Shown: positions 59,304 through 64,000 of the stretch, one piece after another
How positions within the stretch are numbered: the first letter of the stretch is position 1
How the letters are laid out: each line of letters begins with the position of its first letter
From: Streptomyces griseocarneus
GTDB taxonomy: Bacteria; Actinomycetota; Actinomycetes; Streptomycetales; Streptomycetaceae
DNA: 64,000 bases
Assembly: GCA_003674045.1 (NCBI GenBank)
Contig: PENC01000018.1
Coordinates: forward strand, 91,720-155,719
Direction: 5' to 3'
Notes under the pieces: model-generated
What the model was told of the DNA's origin: nothing
Seen by the model: the letters and a program-made list of their open reading frames with translations, nothing else
The model's database searches: none
Translations under genes and position numbers: made by a program

Positions 59304-60325
59304 TCAGCCTCCGCAGCCGCATCCTCCCCCGCACCCGCCGCCGCACCCGTCACCGCCGCATCCACCGCAACTGCTGTGGCCACCACCACCGTGATCGCCG
59401 CCGCCGGAAGCGTGCCCCGCTCCGCAACCGCAGCCGACGGCCGTGAAGCCCGCGGCACCGCCGGTGGCCGCACCGACGGCGGCCGTGCGGGCGCTTTTCG
59501 GCCGCCGACGGGTGCCGAACTCCTCGAAGAGAGCACGTACTTCCTCGTCCTCAAGGCCGGGCACCTCGTCGGATCGTCGCAGCACGAACGGCTTGAGCCG
59601 GGCGACGGTCTCCGCATCGAGGCCGTCGAGACCGTCGAGGCCGTCGAGGCCCACGTCGTCCGTCGGCCAGGAGGTGTCCTCGCTCAAGGACGCCAGCCAC
59701 GCCCGGCCGGCTCCGGTCGGCTGCTCGGGCCTGTGGAGCCGGAGGCCGATCAGCGGCACGGAGCCGAGGGCCAGCAGGAGGAGAAAGGCCGACAGGGCCC
59801 ACAGCCCGCCGGTTCCGGTGGCCGTGGCGAGGGGTACGGTCACCACGCCGACGACCAGCGTCACCACCAGCATCCACCCGTGGAACACCCGGGCCCGGGC
59901 CAGCCGGGGGTCGGGGAGGGGGCGCTCGGCCGCGGTGATCAGCCCCTGCCGGGCCAGCCGGTCGCCGATCTCCCGATCGCCCGGCCGCGGAGGATCTCCC
60001 GGCTCGTCCCGCCCAGTTCCCGCCGACGGGTGTCGCCGATCACCGCGATGACCGCGGCTTCGAGATCGTTCCTGGGTACGGGGTCGGTCACCGTGAGGGT
60101 GCCGGAGCGCGACAGGATCAGTCTGCCTCCGAGCCGCATGACCACCAGCGCGGTCAGCGCCGCGCGCGGCGCGCCGCCGCCGAGGTAGGCGGCGTCGTAC
60201 AGCGGAATACCGTGTGCCGTCAGACCCTCGGGAGGCGAGGGCCGTTCCCCCGGCTCACCCCCGCGCAGCCGCCAGGCACCCACGGCCACCAGTGCGCCGC
60301 AGAGGAGAAAGGGTATGGCCCACAT
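59304..60325 (-). pseudogene. TIGR04222-type membrane protein with Cys-rich tail, frameshifted
   Basis: Two minus-strand frames belong together. The first (ATG 60323-60325) reads MWAIPFLLCGALVAVGAWRL, YDAAYLGGGAPRAALTALVVMRLGG, VIGDTRRRELGGTSREILRGRAIG and then stops at 59939. The second resumes in a different frame at IGDRLARQGLITAAERPLPDPRLARARVFHGWML (from about 59969) and continues through helices to a tail with over ten Cys in a Gly-rich setting (GGGHSSCGGCGG, GCGGGCGGGCGCGG). One base gained or lost near 59966-59990 explains the break; it may be a sequencing error. Also carries a GLDGLDGLDGLD run. Start has AGGGGG upstream. Confidence 0.75.
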
Positions 60326-60369
60326 CAAGTCCCCCTGGATCTCGGGGTGGTCGGTATCACGCTCGGTCC

Positions 60370-60810
60370 TCAGCGGGAGCCGGAGCGGCCGGGACGGCGG
60401 AAGCCCCGTCCGCGCCACCCGGGGGTTCGTGGTCGCAGCCAGCGTGCCAGGGCCTGCGCCTGCACCGGCTCGGCCGTGACGGACCTCGCCCGTGCCCACT
60501 CCGCGAACCGGCGGGCGTCCTGGTGGTATCCGTCGGTCAACGGGCGTTCGCGGGCGTAGCGGAGGAAGAGTTCGCCGAAGCGGGCACCGAGTATGCGCGG
60601 CAGCTCCGGTTCCACTCCGGCGACCGTGGCCCGCCGCTTGGCGGCCAGTACCCGCGCCTGGCGTCGGATCGCCTCCTCCGGGAAGCCGTCCGGTACGGGC
60701 CCACCGGCCACCAGGGCGGACAGCAGCGCCGACTGGCGCTCCCGGAGTCGCTCCCGGTCTGCGGGGAGTGACACCTCGCCGTGCTCACCGCCCTCTCCGT
60801 CACCGGGCAT
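60370..60810 (-). CDS. DUF2063-like partner protein of the MNIO enzyme
   Basis: 146 residues from ATG 60808-60810, overlapping the MNIO stop by 11 bases. It has the pattern of the N-terminal DUF2063 (BufC/HvfC-like) domain: LRERQSALLSALVAGGPVPDGFPEEAIRRQARVLAAKRRATVAGVEPELPRILGARFGELFLRYARERPLTDGYHQDARRFAEWA. The C terminus is Arg-rich. DUF2063-type proteins commonly pair with DUF692 enzymes to bind RiPP-like substrates; identification is by pattern and synteny. Confidence 0.7.
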   Translation of the reverse strand: MPGDGEGGEHGEVSLPADRERLRERQSALLSALVAGGPVPDGFPEEAIRRQARVLAAKRRATVAGVEPELPRILGARFGELFLRYARERPLTDGYHQDARRFAEWARARSVTAEPVQAQALARWLRPRTPGWRGRGFRRPGRSGSR

Positions 60811-61627
60811 GGCATGCCGCCCCTCGCAGCACACCGGCGATCGCCCCCAGCTCGTCGGCGAGTTCGCCGGGAGGAGGGTAGTTCCCGTCCCGCTCCAGGA
60901 GCACTCCCGGCGGTGACGTACGGTCGCACAGCTCCGCGAGCAGCCGCAGTACGGGCTCGGTCAGGGGGTGTTCATGGGTGTCGTACCAGACGCCGTCGGC
61001 GAGCCGCCCGCCCGCCACGTGCACATAGGCGATCGCCTCCAGCGGGAGCCGGTCCAGCTCGGCCAGGACGTCCACACCCAGATTGACCCGCCCTGTGTGC
61101 AGGTTGGCGACGTCCAGCAGCAGCCCTGCGCCCGTCCGCTCCACCAGTTCCGCCAGGAACTGCGCCTCGGTCAACTCGTCGTCGGGCCAGGCGAAGTGGG
61201 CGGCGATGTTCTCCAGCGCCAACGGGACCGCCAGTTCCTGCTGGGCGATCCGCACGTTCGCCGCGACCACCCGCAGCGCTTCCCGTGTCCGGGGAACGGG
61301 GAGCAGGTGCCCGGCCTCGACCCCGTCGCTCCTGACGAACGCGAGGTGCTCGGTGACCAGCGGGGCGGACAGCGCCTCGGCCACCCGGCCCAGCCGCTCC
61401 AGCCTCCCCCGCTGCGGCGGCTCGGCCCCGCCCAGCCCCAGCCCCACGCCGTGCGGGACCACGGGCACGCCGCGCTCGCGGAGAAGCCGGAGCGAGACGG
61501 GCAGATGCCCGGGGCAGACGTTCTCGGCGACCACCTCGACCCACTCCACGCCCGGAAGCCGCTCCACCACGACATCGATCTCTTCCCGCCAGCCGATCCC
61601 CACCCCGAGCCCGGGCCACGTCCCCAT
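60800..61627 (-). CDS. MNIO (DUF692) multinuclear non-haem iron oxidase
   Basis: 275 residues of the DUF692 TIM barrel: GVGIGWREEID (start), VEVVAENVCPGHLP, VPVVPHGVGLGLGG, VTEHLAFVRSDGVEAGHLLPVP, LALENIAAHFAWPDDELTEAQFLAELVERTGAGLLLDVANLHTGRVNLG (metal-binding Glu, Asp, Asn, His), AYVHVAGG, DTHEHPLTEPV (His ligands) and LLERDGNYPP. Known MNIOs (MbnB, TglH, BufB, ChrH) modify cysteines of peptides. ATG 61625-61627 is preceded by GGGGAGGGG. Upstream of the DUF2063-like and TIGR04222 genes in one operon. Confidence 0.88.
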   Translation of the reverse strand: MGTWPGLGVGIGWREEIDVVVERLPGVEWVEVVAENVCPGHLPVSLRLLRERGVPVVPHGVGLGLGGAEPPQRGRLERLGRVAEALSAPLVTEHLAFVRSDGVEAGHLLPVPRTREALRVVAANVRIAQQELAVPLALENIAAHFAWPDDELTEAQFLAELVERTGAGLLLDVANLHTGRVNLGVDVLAELDRLPLEAIAYVHVAGGRLADGVWYDTHEHPLTEPVLRLLAELCDRTSPPGVLLERDGNYPPPGELADELGAIAGVLRGAACHAR

Positions 61628-61844
61628 CCCCGCCCCCTCCCCCGACGCACGTGCGCGCTCTCATGAACACCCGCACACGGGCCGGCCGTCAAGGGATGAC
61701 GCCGACGGACAGCCCGGCCACACGCCGTAGGGATGCGCCCCGCGTCCCCGAGACCGAATGGCCGCTGACCCTTCGAGGAGCAGCTCGCCAACACGAGCAG
61801 CGGTCCGCCCCTGTCTGCGGAGCGGACCGGAGACTGCGTGGAGG

Positions 61845-62054
61845 TCACACGCCCGGCTGCGTCGCGTCCTTGACACCGGCCACGAACGAGGACCAGGCGC
61901 CGGACCCGAAACTCAACGCGGGCCCGTGAGGGGCCTTGCTGTCACGTATGGGGACGGTACCGCTCAAGACGACAAGATTGGCGGCGGCCTCGACGCAGTC
62001 GCCACCGTTGTTGCTGTGGGAAGACTTGAACCAGCGGGGGGACTCGGTCGTCAC
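61845..62054 (-). CDS. DUF397 family protein (paired with XRE regulator)
   Basis: 69 residues from GTG 62052-62054: RWFKSSHSNNGGDCVEAAANLVVLSGTVPIRDSKAPHGPALSFGSGAWSSFVAGVK, the complete DUF397 pattern (W.KSS.S...G.CVE, RDSK, FGSGAWSSF). GTGA overlap with the regulator gene means co-expression. Such small proteins partner XRE-DUF5753 regulators in Streptomyces. Confidence 0.92.
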   Translation of the reverse strand: MTTESPRWFKSSHSNNGGDCVEAAANLVVLSGTVPIRDSKAPHGPALSFGSGAWSSFVAGVKDATQPGV

Positions 62055-62902
62055 GGTATTGCCTTTCGTACCTGCTCGATCATGGCCACAGATGCCGCCT
62101 GCGACAGCGCTTCGGCCTGGAGCTGGTGATAGGCCGTCAGCATGGGCACCACGGACGTGCTCTCCCGGTCCAGGTTCCCCTGGGCCTGGGACTCGGCGTA
62201 GCAGACCACGGACCGGTCCGGCAAGGTCAGGAGAATGACAGGCAGGTCGAACGTGCGACGCTCGCCCATGCCGTACGGCGCCACCTGTACCAGCGTGTTC
62301 GGCAACTGGGCGACCTCGACCAGACGCGCCAACTGGTTGTCCATGACGGCGGGCCCGCCGACACTACGGCGGATGCAGCTTTCGTCCATGGTGACGAACA
62401 CCATGGGTGGGCGTGGCCGCGCCAACGCCGCCTGCCGCTCCGCCAGGAACGAGACGCGTTCATCCGCCTGTTCGGGTGTGATGGCTCCCCGCCGCACGGC
62501 GCTGTCGGCCAGCACCCTCGCGTACTCGGGAGTCTGCAACAGGCCGGGGATGATCCCGATGTTGAAAAGCCGGATCTCCACGGCCCGGCCCTCGTACTTG
62601 ACGTACTCCGGGAACCCTTCCAGCAACGCGCCGTGCTTGATCTCGCGGTACTGACGCTCGAACGCGTCTGCCGTTCCTTCAGTGCCGAACGCCTTGTCAG
62701 CGCTACGCGAGAATCGGAGAGTTGGAGGCTTCCGACCAGTTTCAACCGCCGAAATATGCACGCTGGAATATTCCATGCGTGCGGCGAGGTCATCCTGAGT
62801 CCATCCGCGCGACTCCCGGAGGCTGCGCAGACGTGCTCCGTAGGCCGCTTGAGGCGAGGCGTCGGGGTTCAACTCTTTACGGTTCAGAGGGTGTTCACCC
62901 AC
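62051..62902 (-). CDS. XRE-family regulator with DUF5753 domain
   Basis: 283 residues from GTG 62900-62902. HTH: YGARLRSLRESRGWTQDDLAARMEYSSVHISAVETGRKPPTL (about 20-60). DUF5753: YEGRAVEIRLFNIGIIPGLLQTPEYARVLAD, ERVSFLAERQAALARPRPPMVFVTMDESCIRRSVGGPAVMDNQLARLVEVA, VQVAPYGMGER, VCYAESQAQGNLDRE. This regulator type works with DUF397 proteins to control development or secondary metabolism. The ORF can be extended upstream but a Shine-Dalgarno (AGGAG) supports this start at a longish spacing. Confidence 0.9.
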   Translation of the reverse strand: MGEHPLNRKELNPDASPQAAYGARLRSLRESRGWTQDDLAARMEYSSVHISAVETGRKPPTLRFSRSADKAFGTEGTADAFERQYREIKHGALLEGFPEYVKYEGRAVEIRLFNIGIIPGLLQTPEYARVLADSAVRRGAITPEQADERVSFLAERQAALARPRPPMVFVTMDESCIRRSVGGPAVMDNQLARLVEVAQLPNTLVQVAPYGMGERRTFDLPVILLTLPDRSVVCYAESQAQGNLDRESTSVVPMLTAYHQLQAEALSQAASVAMIEQVRKAIP

Positions 62903-62963
62903 CTTTCGTTCTTCTCCTACAGCTTGAAGGGTACCCAGGCATGGGTCACGCTGAACCTCCCCG

Positions 62964-62979
62964 GTAGTGAAAGCGCTAC
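62964..62979. promoter_or_regulatory. Candidate operator between divergent XRE and small gene
   Basis: GTAGTG-AAAG-CGCTAC is an imperfect inverted repeat in the 91-base divergent gap, next to the ribosome-binding site of the small gene (GAGAGGAGTG). Could be the XRE binding site. Confidence 0.45.
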
Positions 62980-62993
62980 GGAGAGGAGTGATC

Positions 62994-63257
62994 GTGTCCG
63001 GCGAGAACGTTCCCACCCGGCGGCGGGAACCGCCGTCCGACCCCGCAGAGCGGTGGACCGGCTACCGGGCCGGTGCGCTGGTGGTGGACAAGACCAACGG
63101 CCGCGTCGGCGTAAGCACCGCGTTCGACGGCGAGCAGTACACCCTGCGGTGGTCCAAGGGCGACCCGCCCGAGTGGACGGCGCCCAAGAACGCCGTCCGG
63201 CTTGCCACCAACAAGGAGCGCGCCGCCCTCGGGCTCAGCCCCCGGAGGGTGGACTGA
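62994..63257 (+). CDS. Small hypothetical protein
   Basis: 87 residues from GTG 62994 with GAGGAG six bases upstream. RWTGYRAGALVVDKTNGRVGVSTAFDGEQYTLRWSKGDPPEWTAPKNAVRLATNKERAALG reads as a small beta-barrel (SH3-like) domain with several Trp. The family is not recognised. Divergent from the XRE regulator, so possibly regulated by it. Confidence 0.75.
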   Translation: MSGENVPTRRREPPSDPAERWTGYRAGALVVDKTNGRVGVSTAFDGEQYTLRWSKGDPPEWTAPKNAVRLATNKERAALGLSPRRVD

Positions 63258-63289
63258 TGCCCACGCCCCTGTTGCGGCAGGGACTGACC

Positions 63290-63808
63290 TCAGGGCGTGG
63301 ATCGGAAGTGGATCTGGTTGGGGGGAGGCGGACCCGCGAGCGCCGCCAGTTCGTCCACCACCTCGGCAAGCGGCTTCTGTGTGTCGATCTCCACAGTGGC
63401 CGACAGACGGAGCAGCGGCTCGACCTCGGCTGTGTCCGCCGCAATCCGGTCGCGCTCCTCGGTGGTCTTCCCGAAGGGGTTCGTACTGCGATGGGCGATG
63501 CGTTCGAGCATGACTTCCAAGGGCGCGCTGAACAGGACGACCTCGTCGAACCGGGAATAGAACTCGCTCTGGTTCCACACGGTGCCGGCGATGAACAACG
63601 GCTCGCCGGAGCGTTCATGCCGCGCGATCAGCGCGTCGATCCGGTCCTCGCGCCACTGCGGCTCGACGCCGGCGCCATCGGGAAGCGGTGCGTCTTCGAT
63701 CCACCCGCCGACGTCGGTGTCGACCACCCGGTATCCGCGCTGTTCCAGTTGGTTCAGCGCAGCCGACTTCCCCGTCCCGGACATGCCCGTCACCAAGATC
63801 ACCGTCAT
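63290..63808 (-). CDS. P-loop nucleoside/shikimate-kinase-like ATPase
   Basis: 172 residues. Walker A is GMSGTGKS (about 8-15), then VVDTDVGGWIED, PLFIAGTVWNQSEFYSRFDEVVLFSAPLEVMLERIAHRSTNPFGKTTEERDRI, which follows the AAA_18/shikimate-kinase-like layout (lid Arg residues in the last segment). Acts on a small substrate or adenylate-type acceptor not identified. Start ATG 63806-63808; the Shine-Dalgarno is weak. It converges on the gene at 62994. Confidence 0.85.
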   Translation of the reverse strand: MTVILVTGMSGTGKSAALNQLEQRGYRVVDTDVGGWIEDAPLPDGAGVEPQWREDRIDALIARHERSGEPLFIAGTVWNQSEFYSRFDEVVLFSAPLEVMLERIAHRSTNPFGKTTEERDRIAADTAEVEPLLRLSATVEIDTQKPLAEVVDELAALAGPPPPNQIHFRSTP

Positions 63809-63888
63809 GCGCTCAGCGTATCGAGGACGGTCGCCCCGTAGCAGTTCCGGCCGTACACCTGTGACCAGGACCCCTAGGTTCTGTTTCT

Positions 63889-63902
63889 CCGATCATGATC
63901 GG
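63889..63902. repeat. Palindrome at an IS5-family element end
   Basis: CCGATCATGATCGG is a perfect 14-base palindrome spanning the transposase stop codon. CCTAGGTTCTGTTTCT lies just outside; CTAG is a usual IS5-group target, so the element's end is probably at about 63873-63878. Confidence 0.6.
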
Positions 63903-64000
63903 AGCCAGATGAGGAGTGCTGCGGCGGTGACGGTGCCGAGGTAGACGTATCCGCGCTTGTCGTAGCGGGTCGCGACGGCTCTGAACTGCTTCAGCTTGTT
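63893..64000 (-). CDS. IS5-family transposase, C-terminal end (partial)
   Basis: 36 codons read leftwards from the window edge: NKLKQFRAVATRYDKRGY, VYLGTVTAAALLIWLRS, stop. This is the conserved C-terminal region of IS5-group DDE transposases. Unlike the remnants at 42.6 and 48.5 kb, this frame shows no damage within the window; whether the element is intact cannot be seen. Confidence 0.88.
   Translation of the reverse strand, partial: NKLKQFRAVATRYDKRGYVYLGTVTAAALLIWLRS

Overview
The window is chromosomal DNA of very high G+C content from a filamentous actinomycete, almost certainly a Streptomyces. Evidence: G/C-ending codons throughout, many GTG and TTG starts, ATGA/GTGA-coupled operons, rare TTA (bldA-type) codons, a rodlin (rodlet-layer protein), an NsdA-like developmental regulator, DUF397 and XRE-DUF5753 genes, and a dispersed GC-rich intergenic repeat whose core is a GCGGC-TCC-GCCGC hairpin. 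I saw no tRNA, rRNA, CRISPR array or origin.

Layout. (1) 0.15-11.2 kb: a minus-strand cell-surface polysaccharide locus. A CE4-type deacetylase stands alone at the start. The main operon, in order of transcription, is a large CE18/Agd3-like deacetylase, a PelF-like GT4 glycosyltransferase, a polytopic membrane protein, a LegB-like sugar 4,6-dehydratase, a sugar-nucleotidyltransferase, an NAD-dependent epimerase, a spherulin-4 (GH135-like) hydrolase and a GH114 endo-galactosaminidase lipoprotein. The content parallels the fungal galactosaminogalactan and bacterial Pel pathways, so an alpha-1,4-linked, partly deacetylated (cationic) galactosamine polymer is the likely product. (2) 12-31.5 kb: mostly housekeeping, secreted and developmental genes: SDR, esterase, PhzF-like, Mut7-C, HEAT, PAS-SpoIIE phosphatase, NsdA-like regulator, phosphotransferase, PGRP-type amidase, TetR plus membrane protein, rodlin, and a 2-oxoglutarate/Fe(II)-type oxygenase preceded by an apparently leaderless leader peptide and an intrinsic-terminator hairpin (a candidate attenuator). 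(3) 31.6-41.8 kb: an acyl-CoA/lipid catabolism locus (two lipid-transfer-protein thiolases, a tandem DUF35 protein, crotonase, divergent acyl-CoA synthetase), then a Tat-exported phospholipase C and PaaK.

(4) 41.8-48.8 kb: an accessory island full of IS5- and IS630-family transposase remnants. It carries a methyltransferase, a nitrilase-type amidohydrolase bracketed by direct IS fragments, an NTF2-like protein, and a compact lasso-peptide cluster (precursor, cyclase, RRE protein, protease). The predicted core, GSMGLSSELYTTFDG, has a Gly1-Glu8 ring; I do not recognise it as a described lasso peptide. Two pieces of an IS5 transposase lie on either side of the island in the right order and orientation to be one gene split by a roughly 5.6-kb insertion.

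(5) 48.8-64 kb: acyl-CoA synthetases, a nitronate-monooxygenase-like flavoprotein, a Ser/Thr kinase with a long TPR tail overlapping an MpaB-like gene, an alpha/beta hydrolase, a decayed acetyltransferase, an HTH-FMN-binding fusion, and an MNIO (DUF692) - DUF2063-like - TIGR04222 operon whose last gene has a Cys/Gly-rich tail and an apparent frameshift. An XRE-DUF397 pair, a P-loop kinase and the 3' end of another IS5 transposase close the window.
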